Assembly (NCBI GenBank): GCA_003342895.1
Contig: PTFA01000012.1
Location: forward strand, 8,356,252-8,420,251
Origin: Casuarius casuarius
Lineage: Eukaryota; Chordata; Aves; Casuariiformes; Casuariidae
Length of the DNA: 64,000 nt
Direction: 5' to 3'
In this document: one piece after another, positions 37,381 to 51,600 of the stretch
Numbering within the stretch: the stretch's first letter is position 1
Layout: every line of letters starts with the position of its first letter
Position numbers and translations under genes: made by a program
The notes under the pieces: model-generated
Databases searched by the model: none
What the model was told of the DNA's origin: nothing
Seen by the model: only the letters and a program-made list of their open reading frames with translations

Positions 37381-38566
37381 GGTATGAGTTTGCATTCCGT
37401 GTAGTGAAGGGAACACCCAATGTTTTTCATTAACAGCTGAGGTAAGACAACAAGAGATATTAATCACAAAGTCCTGTGTCTGAGGGAGGGAAATGAAGAA
37501 CAAACTGAGCATATGTTGATGTAGCAGAGGTCAATCAACAATATACAAAGATATTCATTATAGTTAAACTTTTCTCAACAGATCTAGAAGAAATATTAGT
37601 GAACCTTTGTCATTTGAAAATGATTTAATGAAAGTAATTGGAAATACTGTCATATCTTCACCAAAATATTAAATTACTTGTTTAAAAATTAGAATTAATA
37701 TTCTGCTAATTAGCATAAGCAAATTAGGAGAATGTTTCTTCTATAACTGCTTTTCTTATGAATACACAAATTGAAAAAGTAAATGTGATATTCTTCAGAT
37801 AATTAAGGATAATGTATGGTTGAAACATACTAATGAAGTCTAATGTGTGTAGGCAAATGACTGTAAAAAATACTCACCCAATATATACTCACACTCACTC
37901 ACAATAATAGCTGAGAATGGTTTGCCTTGCATTTCAGTTAAAAAGCTGAATTAATGAGAAATAATATTCATTTTACTGCATATCACTTATGTATATTTTG
38001 AACAATGCACGGATTAACACAAAAATTAGCTGAAGAAGTCGTGTTAAGCCTGTTTATCTTTCATCTAATAAGCTTTTAGGCAAATGAAATCCTACTTTAT
38101 TATTCAATAATCTACTGGTATGTTAACCTTATAGAAACCATATAATTTCAGTGCAAGGATTATCACGAATCATAAAACACAAACTGTGAAATAACGCTTC
38201 AATATACATAAAGCATCTGATCACTAAAACAAAGCCACAGTGCTAGGATAATATTTTGGAACAGAATAGTAGCCCTAGGAAGCTTTAAAAACACAAAGAA
38301 GTAGGTGGAAGAAGAAAGAACCTGGATTTTGATACTTTGAAAATACTATAGAGAGCAGGAAGTGCTATGCTTTCCATAGATACTTTGCTCCTGGCTGGAG
38401 TACATCATCCTGATACATAAATATATAGCAAAAGACAAAAATTTAAGAAAGATCTCCTTTTTTTTTACTTATTATTTACTCAATTACATTTCTTTTAATA
38501 AAAGTTGTATGCCATATTTAAAATATTGCTCATGGTTCAGAAGCTAAGGTTTTTCTTAATCAATTC

Positions 38567-38596
38567 TTTTTTTTTTTTTTTTTTTTTTAAAAAAAA
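38567..38596. repeat. T22-A8 homopolymer pair
   Basis: Twenty-two Ts directly followed by eight As, giving a self-complementary junction. It may be a degenerate retroposition tail or simple expansion, and no element body was recognised on either side. Confidence 0.92.
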
Positions 38597-41064
38597 GAGT
38601 TTAGAAAAGAGCCAGGATGCCTGTTAGAGCATCAGCAAACTGTAGACTTACTAGTGCTCTTAGTGTCAATTTGTAACATCCCTGCTAAGCATTTCAAAAG
38701 CAAACATTCACAAACGAGAAATAGATTGTACTTTTGTGATGCAGACAAACATTCACTGGGGACTAGTCCAATATCACTAAACTCATTTTCATTTAAAAGC
38801 TAATAAAGACATGACCCAGGATCTTAAAAGCTGAAAGTCTATTATCTAAACATTAACCAACTGTTCCTCTAACTTCTTCTGTTGCTTGCTTACATGCTAT
38901 GTAAAAGATTAAATTCAGCAGGGATATTTCAAAAAAAAATTATAGCTACTTAAATTCTCTGTCTTCTAAGCTCAAAAAACAAGAGCTGTGGGCTCCCTGA
39001 CACTAGCTATAAAACCAGGTGCAGAAGTAATCTATCAATCAGGGCTGAAAAGAGGCTCTTGGTGCTATAAGGCATTGGTAGGTAAGTTGGGGACAAATAC
39101 CTAATCTTCTAGACCACCAAAATATTGTTTAAAAAAAAAAAAGGCATTTTACTAGCCTAGCAGTAAATACTTTAAAAAATATTGTGGCAATCAAATGTAT
39201 GGGTCATCGCTTCAGTAAATACAATGTCTTTTGTGTTATTGTTCCTGACAACAACATAAGTCTGTGAGGCCCATGATCTCTGGATTCTGGCAGTTTTTGG
39301 AAATGCCTAGGAAAACAAGGTCTGTATTTGTAGAAAGCTTTTAAAATGCTTCCGTGTGGAAAGTAATTTTTTTTATTCTGGATCTGCTCTTGAAACATTT
39401 TCCTTTCTTGTTTTATCACTCTCATATAAAACAGCTGAATTAAATATGTAAATCTTGGCAGCTCTCAGACAGTTCCCCTCCTGAGCCAAAGCAGCAAACA
39501 GCAATGAATTTGCAACTCACAGTTTTTTCAGCAGGTCTAGTTTAAATATTTGGAAGCAATTCACCATGCGTCTCTGCTATTTTGAATATTGAAAGGGGAA
39601 AAACACTAATTATTTTTCAAAACTTTGGCCTACTCTAACAACTGATATTTTAAACCTGTTACTTGTGAGGCTGAAACGTCACTGTACAGCATTCTAAAAA
39701 TATTGGAGCAGATCTTCCTCAGGGTAGAACTGACATAATTACATTGAAGTCAACAGATCTACAGTGATTTGTAGCATGATTTTTGACACTGAATCCACCC
39801 TTGATTCTGGAGTAATCTCATTTAGTGAACTGAAATTAGCCATCATAAAAAAGAAGAAACAGTTTACAGTGTCAAATTAGTAGTGTTCAAGCTTCAGCAA
39901 TTGACTATCCAACTCTAGTGAATATGGAATATATTTAATCCACTTGATTTTCCCTTTTCTCTTTTTCTTCATTGACTGTATAATGACAACAATTTTTAAA
40001 CAGCTCTTTCCATTTCTTTCCATCATCCATTATATTTAAAAAATTGATAACACAATATTGCTTAGCTTTTTCAGTTGTAAGTCCAGGAAAGAGGACATTA
40101 TAGATCTAAAGATTCAGTTTGCTGGTAGTTTAGTATTAAGCGGTGAGTTTATAATAAAAGCTTCAAAGGATGAAAATAACGCTAAGGTGAAGGTCTAGCA
40201 AGATGGCTTTTCCTACTATGGATAGCAGGAATATAAAAAAAAATTGGCTGGAAAAATATCATTCATATCTTTCTTCTTGTACGGTAAAAACATTCACATC
40301 ATATTATAATGGCATAAGCATTTCAGCTGTATATGGGCAGGGAAGTTGCTGTAGTTGCAACACTATGAGCTGTATGTAGCATAGGTGGCCCCCAAGCGCA
40401 GAGATGCTGATGTGGAAGGGGAACATCAGGGATTGGAGCAACCACTTAACAAGTTGCAAGTTAGTTTCAGGCTGCCATTATCTGCACTGAGGACTGACTT
40501 TCTCACCCTACGCACTGATGTCTTCTTAAAAAAGCCTGAATGAACTAATCAGAAATTCCCAAGAAGCAAGAGAAATTGCAGCATTGTGAAAATGCCTCCG
40601 CTAGTGATGAAGTAACTGTTAGTGTGTGCAACAGTTTCTAAAATAGTCTTTTTCTCCAGTTTATTTAGTAATCTTAATTATTCAATCTTTTTATCAATGC
40701 CTTTTAAAAACACTTCACTTTGAAGATCTTTCTATAAATATTCAGTATTTGCTAATTAATGCATATTGTCTAATTAGTGTCGTGAAGGTCAGAGACCAGG
40801 CAGATTTTAGGGGGACAATAAAGGCACTTCACCAAATACCATTAGATTAGGATCATAGGCTGACAATGAATTAAATCTGATTTATTATCTGGCACCTATT
40901 ATCAAATCGAATACAACACGACTATATGAAATGAAGCCATAGTTCATATAAAATCACTCTGCCATTTCAAACTTATTTACAACATTCCAGCTTTGTGTTA
41001 GAATGCTTTGCAACCCGTTGGGTATTGTTTGACCTCACTGCTCTAACTTCATGTTAGATCACCA

Positions 41065-41146
41065 AATCACAGAATAGTTGAGGTTGGGAAGGACCTCTGG
41101 CAGTCATGTAATCCAACACCGCCCCATCTAGGGTCACCTAGAGCAC
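41065..41146 (-). mobile_element. CR1 LINE 3' end (very short copy)
   Basis: The + strand reads aatcacagaatagttgaggt then tgggaaggacctctgg, 'atccaacaccgccccatct' and 'ggtcacctagagcac', which is the reverse complement of the avian CR1 3' terminus. Only about 80 bp remain, consistent with extreme 5' truncation. It is less diverged than the copy at 36331. Confidence 0.92.
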
Positions 41147-44100
41147 ATTTCTTTTATTGGGCCAAGTTTTACAAAGTCTTCTCTCTGTTTTCACTTCTAA
41201 TATTTCACCTGAGAACATCTTCTTTCTGAAATTTATATCCATGTTGGCTGCCGAAAGTCCACATGCTATCTTATTACTGGAGGTGATAATTAAGAAGTTA
41301 GTGTTGCTGTTGCATCTGTAATTGCAGACTGAAAATCATTCACCCAAATAACTGGACAGTGAATAATATCTAAAAATCTAGTCACATGATTGACTTATAA
41401 ATGAAAATGTCTGGCAGTTGTCTACTATGCTTTATGATTACAAATAGTCAGATACATTAATAATTACTTGGTTATATATCCAAAATATGGGAAGAAAAAG
41501 ATACCCCATCAGTCCACTACATATATATTTATCTTACAACGTCATGAAAGACTTAAGGATTTGAAAGTCCTTACTGCTATTTGGAAAACATATTGAGACT
41601 GTCTTTAAAGCTTTTCTGCCGGACTCAGATAGAAAAAAAAACATTGCTGAATTTACCTCTCATTGATTACCTCTCATTGATTACCTCTTCTGAACTGACC
41701 TCTATACTTCCTGGGCTTTGGCACAGAGGGAACTTATGTGCAGTTGGCTGAAGGAACAAAAGTCTGCCTCCAGTGGGTCCCAGCACACTTATCCCCATAT
41801 TTGGATCTAAGATTCAGTACTTTGAGACTGAGAGGCCTGTGATCAGATGATAGCCATCCAGAGTGGAAGATACCTGACCAAGTACAGATGTTTGCAGATG
41901 TCCACATCTGTAGAATAACTTCTGAGCTATTCAACTGGTGCTTCCCCAATTAGTCCAAGAACAGAAGCAAGTATTTTCAGGATGCAATTCATCTCATCCT
42001 GATGTAAATATCTAATATAGGCCAAAAGAGATGTGCCCCAGAAGTTCATAATTTCCCCCTGTGGGTTAGAAAGGGACCCCAAGTTAAATGAATCTGAGGC
42101 TTAGTGCAGAGTGTTGCACTGTAGATGTCTAAAGGTAGGTGAGATGAATCCCTCTTCACGCGGTGGAAGGCTTCATAGTCCTGCTATAAATTGAGACAGA
42201 GAGACTAATAATCAGAAAGAGGCTTGGGAGAGATTAATCATGGCTGCTAGGAAAGATTATTTGTCAGTGGGAAGGATGTGTCCTGCACTCTGCTTAGCTG
42301 CAATCTCTGTACAACAAAATACGAGCCACAACCAGTGTTACAGTAAAGGGTAGGTTAACTGCTGGGTGGGCAGTTAAATCTTTTCCCCTTCCCTTACCTT
42401 CACTTAAAATGAAATCTTTTCTCTGTTCTCTCCCACGTTTCCCTTTCACTCCTGTGAGTGTCCAGCCTGCATTCAAGGACTGCCCTTCCATTTTTACCCC
42501 ACCCACCCGGCTCACAAACACCTGCTTGAACTACCCTGGCTCACTTGCACAGTCAAAGCAGGAAGGGTTTAGACAAGCAGCAGACCGGGCAGATCATGCA
42601 GGATTTCATAGGTAGGAGGTGACAGGAAAGTATGTGTAAACCACTGTAGTCAGAAGAGGAAGCGTGAGCAAATCCCACTTAAACACATGAATAAAAGAGT
42701 AGTGAATGCCTGCTTAATGAATTACCCAAATTACATGCAATGAATTGAATTGCTGGCTGAGTTACATGCAGGCTGCATTTCTCTACTGAACTGGAATCTA
42801 AATGAAATTTTGAACGACAGTTTGAAAAAATGAAACCTGCGGAATTTCCATTGTATAATTCATAGGTTTCTTTGCTGATTAAACCATTTTAAAGTTGCGT
42901 TTTGATATTTGCTTCAAAACACAAAAGTGAGTTCCAACTGCCATCTGAGCCAAGGAGTGGATCATGGTTACTCGGATCTGTGTGGCCTGATGCAACTTGG
43001 CTTTTATTCAGTGCTCATGTTTGTTTTGTTCTGGTCTACAGTTCAGCTTAAGTTTGATGTATCATATTAATTTGTTTTGTAGGAGTTGATCAATTAACTT
43101 GAGAAAACTCTGTGTAGTGTTGATTCAATCATATAACAAGCATAATTTAATACAAATCGCGCATCAGACATTGATTTTGCCCAACTGCTCGGTAGAATTA
43201 GTGTCACTAAAGGACGCAGCCAAGCTGAACTAACAATATTAAGCATTTCTGCAATTTATCTCTTGCTATAATGAACAGTAAATGATATAATGACCAACAA
43301 GATTAATGATAAAACAAACATGCTAGTTAGATTCACTCCACAGAAGTCCAATTCAAGACACTGCCTTGTAATCAATAATTTCGGATGTGTAATAGCAAGT
43401 ACGAATGTTAATATAAATCTGGACTCATTAATAGCATTTGAAAAAATATATTTAGCCTGTAATGGTATTTTTAGTTATATATATTCTGAGTGTTTCTAGA
43501 ATTAGTGCTGCTAGTGTGAATTTCAATAGCTGCTCTGGAAAAAAATACAAAATCAGCATGTTTCAGATGCTTGTTGCATTAACTAGGAGACTAGTTTGTA
43601 AAAGCTTATTTAAAGTTGCTCCTCCTAAGTACCAACTTAGTTTGTTGCACCGCCCTTCTTGCATTTTTTGTGGTTTTGTTTTCCTCAAACTCTGTAAAAA
43701 GTTAGTTTTCTGATAAAAATGCTTGCCATTACAACAGGCCATATTCTGTCCTCTGGAGTACCTTGCTGGAAAACATAAAGCAAGTGAATTTTTTTTTGAT
43801 TTCTAAGGCTGATACCAAACATATTTTCCAGTACAAATATTATAATTCAGAAGAAAAGGGAATGTCTGGCATATCATATTGTAATACTGTAACACTTCTG
43901 AGTTATAAGAAAAGTCTCTCATGGATATAGAGAGTTATCAAAAAGTCAAAATGACCACGAACCTAGATTATTTTCCTGTCACAAACTAATTTGGCTGTTC
44001 TCACAGCTTAAGAAGAGGGAGTAGAAAAGCAGATTCGTGGCATCAACCCTCTCATAGGCTTTATAGAGTAGCTTGAAAACAATGTAATTTTTTATGCAAT

Positions 44101-45518
44101 TTAATTTCAGACAGCTACTGGATGACAGTGACAATGTTGAATGCCATGAAGTGAATGAGTTAAAGACTTATATTCTTGCATTTGGCAGATGGAAGGAGTA
44201 CTGAATAATTCATGTATCCATTCAAAGTATATCGGCTTGAATTTTAGATACAAACACAATGAATTCTTCTAACACTGGTTAAGGACTTTTCTAAGACATT
44301 CATCAAAAAGTAATTTTAAAATGCTAGTGTAAAAATAAACAAATATTGCTTTGTACACAAGTTAGTTGTTACAAAAAAGTTACTTTTTTCTGAGTAGTTT
44401 TTGTAAATGAACTAATAAAAAAGCTAGGTTTTTTATGCTTAAGGAGCTTGAATACAATAGCAAGGTGCTCCTGTTTCTAGAGAGTTCTTCACCACTGGCA
44501 GGAGACATCATTAAGCAATATTACCATGTGTTTAATCAGATGTAGAGAAAAAGCTGTTTCCCCAGTATCCACCATATAGCTATCTAAATCAATCATGTCA
44601 GCAGGAATGTAAAGGGAAAATTCTGTTCTTGCATCAGTTTTCTTTAACTGTAAAATTCAGTGTTCAGAGAATTTATCCAACAGTTATTTAAAAATATTGA
44701 TCACTTTTTTATAATCGATAGTAAAAAAGATGTTACATTTATATTTATAGAAACATTTTATTTATTGTGATAAACCATTATAGACGGAGGAAAAAGTTAT
44801 ATATTAAATTCCACCCTGCACTACCTTTTTTTGTGCCAAGGATAGGAAAGATATTAATAGCCAAGTCTTGGCTTCAGATTGCACAGCCTGCACAAGCAAC
44901 AAGACAGTGGAGGATCACTGATGCTATGTGATAGCTTGAAACAAAATCTACTGACATTAATCAAAATATTTTTGTTAGTTTTTGAGGATCGTAAACCAAA
45001 AAGGAAAACAGAAAGGAGAAATATGAGATAAATAACATCTCAAAAGCTCTGTGATATTCTTCTTAACTGGGCTAATATACTAAATGTTTACCCTCTCTAA
45101 TGAACCAAGAGGGAAATGCAGCCCCATGATAGCTCCCTTAGTATCCAGTGGCAAATGATTCGAATATCATGAATGCCCAGACTGCTCACCTTTACCCTCC
45201 TACCTCTATAGCATACATTTTAACTTTTTAAGATCAAATAATGAAGTCTCTGTTTTCAACATCAACAGTTTAAACAAAGATCCTCTACTTACCTAACACT
45301 GAAATGTGTTAGAAGTGCATTTGACTTGCTAGTAATAGTAAGGCTGAGAATAAACCTTTCCAAACTTTCACTCAGTCATATAAAAATCTACTTAATTACT
45401 CTAAAGATTTTATGAATTATTCTTTAAATGTAACAAGCACCTCAATTTATTGGCATGGTATTTTCCTGTTTGACTGCAAAGAGTTAAGTGAAAGAGGTTG
45501 TTTTGCTGTTTCACTAAG
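41147..45518. other. AT-rich non-coding DNA with a possibly constrained block
   Basis: No gene recognised. About 43090-43420 has the look of a conserved non-coding element: retained CpGs (aaatcgcgcatcag, ctgctcggtag, aggacgcagcc) within AT-rich homeodomain-like words (gatcaattaac, gattaatgataaaac). Confidence 0.4.
41655..41682. repeat. 14-bp tandem duplication
   Basis: acctctcattgatt is present in two exact adjacent copies, and the next six bases (acctct) begin a third. It is a recent slippage event. Confidence 0.95.
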
Positions 45519-45688
45519 GAGAAATCAAAGAACGAGAGAGACAACGCTTTGAAAGGGAAAAATCAGTAGCTATGAAGGGGAGATTTCTCCCGCCATACTC
45601 CATCTATGACGGCAAGTTCAGTCTTCTCAGACCTGAGCCCGAAATCCTGGAGAATTCAAGACACTGGAGATGCTCCTTTAAGAGCTGA
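45519..45688 (+). other. possible terminal coding exon, product unknown
   Basis: A good acceptor (gttgttttgctgtttcacta then AG) is followed by 56 open codons to a TGA at 45686. The translation is strongly charged at first (EIKERERQRFEREKSVAMKG) and then reads RFLPPYSIYDGKFSLLRPEP. This looks like the end of a helical or coiled segment followed by a Pro/Tyr-containing tail, very different from the hydrophobic chance frames nearby. CpGs are retained (aacgagag, acaacgctt, tcccgcc, gacggc, gcccgaa). An in-frame TAA sits across the acceptor, so the frame begins at the splice site. No convincing internal donor was found, so a last exon is the natural reading. I do not recognise the protein. Confidence 0.3.
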
Positions 45689-48600
45689 GGGAGCTGAGTG
45701 ACCTGTTGGCTGTGACTGGTGCAGAGATGCTGGCAGCTGCAGCAGGAGTAAAAATAGAGATGCTTCACCATGCTGTTTGTCCTTCCCAGGAACAGAGGTT
45801 GAGCAGAATTTCTAAAGGTTGGGTGGAAGGGTAAAGGCCTGGAATAAGAACATTACATGGCATGGAAAAAAGGATAAAATGTTTTCATGGCTTCACTTGG
45901 AAAGGAACAAAGATAATGAAACCCATTGCACTTGGGTTCAAGGCCCAAAAGGCTGAAGTGCATTCTAGACTTTTATGGGCTCTTTTTCAAAGCTGAGTTT
46001 CTGAGTTTCTTCATAAAAGAGAGAAATGCAAAGAAAGACGTAACTAAAACTCATAGCACAAGCTTCAGTGAAAACTATGGCTCTCAAAAACTTTTATCCA
46101 GTATTAACTAAAATTAAACTGCAAGAAGAAAAATACCTCTATACAAAAATGTAAGCAAATAGTAAAGATTTAGGAAGAGAGGAAGTAGCTCAAGGAAGTA
46201 GCTTGCTTTCTTGGATGCCCAAGTGAAGACAGCCATCTACAAGATAGTCCTGATGAAGATGCTTGTGTTCCTGGCAGGGTGGGAGGTCAGAGCTTAATAT
46301 TTCTCCTCGCTTCCTGCTCTGCATGTGAGACTTTGGGATTGAGCTTCTGGCATACCTAATTCTCCTCATGTAAAACTTTCTCTTTTGACTATATGGGGGG
46401 GGGCCTAACTCCTGTACGCTGATTGAGGCTATTCACACCTCCTGTTTATTAAACACCACATAGTCTGGGTCCTTGGGATTTCTTCATTTTTTTATCCAGC
46501 ACTCATTGTGCTGCACTCATAGCTGATATTGGTCTTGCTTCAGGGAACCAATTGGCGATTCTTACCCTAGGCATCTGTGTTTTACCATTCAGACAAGCAA
46601 ATGTATAACTGTTCATCTTGGGAAGGGCTGAAAATCCAGGAGTGTGATTCAGCAAGTATTAATATTTTTAAAATTCTGCAGCAATGCCACTAGAAGAAGA
46701 CCATATGTTTTAAAAGTTTGGGATATTGACAAGTTTATGTTCATAAGCAAATAAATAATTAATATTGCTGCAATTTCTGAGTGTGAGAAAATCATCCAGG
46801 AACATAGGATTTGTCAAAACACTTCAGATTCATTGAAAAGTGCATCAGGAAAATGGAAAAGAAACCCAAAGCAAGTCCTCCCATAATGCACTAGCCAATT
46901 GTGCAATTCTGACAAAAGGTGAAAATTATTTCATAACCCATATGGTAATTGGTGTTCACATGCCTGTCAGGAATTCGTTTACTCTTTCCTTAGGGGTTTC
47001 AGTTGATTTCATGGCAGGAAGATCAGCTGTAGCTGCTTTAGTAATAGCCAAACTGTTTAAAACTCTATCCACAATTTTTAATTTTGATCTTTGTCATCCA
47101 TGAATTCTACGGACTGGCTATGTATTGTGTAAATAAGATCCTTTTTCTAGTGCTGAATGTAATTGCCGCTACTTGGAGTGCCCTTTTGTTCTTGTGCTGG
47201 AGGTGAATATAAAAGGGAGGGACTGATCAGATATCTCTAAGCGTTCTGTAATTTTATTGCCACATTCAGTTCCCTCTATAGTTACTTTCCTCTATGCTGG
47301 ATTATTCTAATCTGTGCAATCTTTTTTTCACACATAAACCCAGCCATCTTCACTGGCCTACTTAGGTTCTTTCAGACTTTATTTTACTATCTGCAGTGCA
47401 GAAGCACCTGCTGCAGCTCTTCCCTGGTATGGCTATAGGTGAGTGCTAGTCTGTTAGTGCCTGTGCAGCTGCAAGTGTGGCTGACAAGGAAAGGGGAATG
47501 GTTATGGGAGAAAGATGATGATGATATGAGTTTCTCTTGATACAAATCAGAACTGGTTTTCGGAGAAGGCTGAGGGTATCTGTGGATGATATGAAGCAAG
47601 TGAATAACCTTAAATTCTGTTGTTCTCTACCACATATAGTGACAGACAGCAGATAGCTTGAGGAAATAAATCTTCTCAGTCCTCTTGCTTTGTATTGCCT
47701 CTCGTTTCCTGACTACTTTCTCAGTGTTTGGTGATCTTACAATTTTTTTCTCTTCCCTCTCTCCAAACTAATAACTGATTTCCTGATGCTCAGTTCTCAG
47801 GTGTTGTGTGCGCCTTTGCTACCCACTCAAACTTGACCCTGTGTATTAATGTGAGCATTTGTGGCTTATGTTTAGCAGCCAAAATCTCTTCACAGATTCC
47901 AGGCAGTCAGAAAAAATTTGGAAGAAAGTTTTTCCACCAATGGTCTGGGTATAACTTGAGGTGTTTATGTTGATGCACGGTTCTAGCCAAAGTATTCCTT
48001 TTCTCATCACCAGCCCTTGAAAAGTTCACTTCATCTTCCAAATCCATAATGCATATCTTTTGCTGAATCTGATCTACAGTGATGTGAATCTAAAAGTAAG
48101 GTCATCAAAGTTAATTAAGAAAAGGAAAAGGAAATAGCCTGCAGGAGATGTCTGTTCTCGGTAAGGTCCCATCCCCCAAGTCTATCGACTTGCTTATTAC
48201 AAAAACTGTGTGGTCAACCAAAAAGAAGAAAATTACTTGAATCAATGAAAAAAAATTAAATGTTTAGCTTATTATAAATATCCTTAGCAGGCATTCTCAC
48301 AGTCATTGACATGTCTTTAAATATTCCTGCTGGATTACATGGTTTCGGTGTGCTAGATGTTTTCTCCAAAGCATGATGCATAAAATGTGAATTCCATTAC
48401 ACAGAAGTTTTCAGACCCACACATTTTTTTGGTCAGGAAATTTACTAAGATGTAAAAATGGTCTATGAATAAGTTGAGCCATTTAAAAAAAATAGCAAAA
48501 CCAACTGGTTCACATTTGATAAAACAAGTAGTCTTCTGATCAAAATGTAAAATGAAAATATGATGAGGGGAAAGCAATAAAATAGTTTCTGAAAGAAACT

Positions 48601-51600
48601 CACTCCATTTTTTGCACTTTTATATAAATTGGTGAAATGTTTTATTTATTTGTTCTTTTCTTTCATTTGCATTAAAAACAAATTGATTCCTCGGGTGAAA
48701 TATAGTTTGTGGCAAGCTTCATTCCAAAGGGATTTTGTTTTACTATTGGATTTACAAGCTCCCAGAAAATAGCAGTTCACAACAGCAAAGCTGACAGGTT
48801 GTAAACCATATCATCACTGACTCCTCCCTGTGGCATCACAATTTTTTTTCCAAATATATCCTTCCTTGAGTGAACAAAAAGAGAAGAACATCACATGAGA
48901 ATTTCAGTGATTAAACTCAGTCCATTATTATGTGAAATATAAATGCTAAACAGAAGAACAGGTATGATAATGTGCTTGCATGGATCACCACCAGGCAGCA
49001 AAATGGCAAATATAATCTGATGAAACTTGATTGGTCACTAAATCATGCTGGCTACAAGGAGTAGGCAAACAAATGACTTTTGGCAGAGTAAACTTTAGTG
49101 AAAAGTTCTTTTAAAAAGCTGTCTAGTATATTTTGACCGGAGAGCAGCCAGTCACACAAGACAACAAATGGAACTAAGCTGAAAAAATAAAAAATGTGGT
49201 ATATGCAACGCAGATAATTAGAATCCTGCAGATTAATGTAACAAGTGATGTATTCTGTCATATTATCCCTTTATCGCATTACATACTTACTTAGGGCTAG
49301 CTAGATAAGTAAATTGCAATTTCAAAGTGACAATACTTTAGTAAGCTTTTCATAATATTTTTTAAAAATCAGTTTTACTTCAAAATGACACATTTACTTA
49401 TAAGTCTTCATTATTACTTGTTACTGAGATGAGGTCGCTTAAATACAATTTAATTTTGCATCTGAATTTTGCAAGAGATGTAGAGATTTCAGCTTTGACT
49501 GCTTTAAATCTTTCAGGATACTTTGATGTTCACAGAAGGGATGATCATAAGGGCTTATAATATCTTCTGTGATGGAATTCCTAATTACAGACACCAATAC
49601 CGTTTGGGTACAAACTTCAATAATACAAGAAGTTGACTGTATATTTTCCAACGTTCTAACAAACTTGCATTTTGCTACTGGAAATAATGGTTTAAGTAAT
49701 AGACTTCACTTGGAAGTAAACCATGCCTAGCTTCCAGGACCTGAGTTGTCTCAGCACTTCCCCATGATATCAATATTTACAGATAGCTTTGGAAGTGCAG
49801 CCTAAGAGCTAAATCCTTGTAAAGTGCTGAGGACCCTCATTTCCGAATTGGATAAGTCAGTGGGCTCCTAGGTGGAAATGAAGGAGTGCAAGGCCATAGC
49901 TAACACTCCAGGCTGATGCCAGAATGTGAGGGTGATTTGTTTCATGTGAGGAAGACTTCATTTCTTACACTTGGATTCAGAAAGGCATCATCACTTTAAC
50001 AGAACGCATATCTTAACTGTAATCCTATGATCTGAAGGTAAGCATGTGCATATGTATTTTTTTCTGAATAGGGCAGATATGAAAGAGAAAGAAAATTTCC
50101 AAGGTTACTGAAATAAGACATAACTTCTATTTGCTCCCTAAATAACCTTGGTTTTTTGTCTTTCTCATATATATTGTATTCCTGTGTTTCTCTCCTCTTT
50201 ATGGTGTTATTTGAGGAATGATGCAAAATACTTAATTTTGCACTTAATGCTTATTTTGACCAGAAAAATCTTAAAATCATTTTTGTTTAAGAAATCTATT
50301 AAAATATAGGTATGAAAAGATTAAAAAGTAAACAAAATCAGTCACTGTTAGTAACACACAGGAAAATCATTTCAGAGCATTTACTTATCAGAGAGTTGTT
50401 TTCTTTCATATTATATCCCTTGCACTAGCTGGAAATACACTTTATATTTATGTTACCTTCCAAAAATGGAGATTTTGAAAGATTCTCACACTTACCTGAA
50501 AGTTTTCATGTCACTTTTTGCTGCCAAAGGGAAATGCAAGATACTGAAGTCCTGTTTCTTAGGGCATAATTTTCACATACTCTAAGGAACATACAAAAGC
50601 AAGCAACAAAATTCCAGGTGGTATTATAGGGAATTATGTATAATTACTTCAAAATTCTGTCTTAAACAGCATTATTAGGCTTCAGAATCAATCACTCAAA
50701 AATCAAGAAACACAAAGTTACAGTCACATGTTCAGTCTTAATCCTAGCATGCTGAAAGCATACTTTAATGCATGGTCACACGCCTGCTATTCCACAGGAT
50801 TTCTCTCTCAACCAGTGAACAAGATGGGTGTGCCAGAGTACAAAACTCAGGTTGCACAGACAAGTGTAAATCTGTCACTCACTAATTATTGCTGGACTTT
50901 GAAAACAAGTACATGAATTATATTCTTCCTTTTTTTCCCTAATGCAATCTATGTGTTTCCTTCCGAACTGGATGTGAAGGGATTTGCAGAGTGCAGATAT
51001 TATTGTGATGCAATACGATGGCAGCATCATATCAAAAATAAGTCATTTTGTTCCTCCTGTATATTACTTGTATGCACATTTTTGCAAATAGGCAAAAATA
51101 GTCTGTAATAGTCTAATATTTTAGGTTTTAACCAATGTAATGAAATCTGTGTTGCTTTGTTGTCTGAAACTAATAGATACTAAGTATGAAATTAAAGCAT
51201 TGTGTTTATGCTAGAGTACCGTTCTTAGAGTTAGTGCCTTGAGTATTGCTTCTGAGACAAAAAAATTACCCCCCTCTGCAAAAAAAAACAAGAGAAAAGA
51301 ACTAGTGATTCTCTAGGGTGGATTGCACAAATTAGCTACAGAACAATTTTTTTATTTCTCTGCTTTACAAATCTCAATTGCAAAATCGTAGTGACAAACA
51401 TAAGCCTTGGAGGTTTGTTTTGAATTTAACTCAGCCAAAATACAGTTGAACCTCTTGAGCTTATAAAACTTAGATGCAAACGTTGAGCTGCTCAAAGAAC
51501 TAAGTGCCCAGGATAGGATAAATGTTCCTAATTTTACCTGACTGCAGTGAGAAGAGCATGCAGAGAATACAGAGTCAGAAGGGTTGCATTTATTCTTGGT

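Larger units (their letters stand above)
36526..41064. other. AT-rich non-coding DNA with possibly constrained blocks
   Basis: No gene recognised. Two blocks look like enhancers or conserved non-coding elements: about 37570-37790 (homeodomain plus octamer-like word taattagcataagcaaatta) and about 40640-40990 (ctaattaatgcatattg, aggtcagagacc, and retained CpGs in gtcgtgaag and aatcgaatacaacacgac). Poly-T runs at 37364-37380 and 38567-38588 are listed separately. Confidence 0.4.

Noticed and set aside
45930..45950. tRNA T-arm-like string gggttcaaggccc
   Set aside because: No acceptor stem, anticodon arm or CCA-proximal pairing can be built around it.
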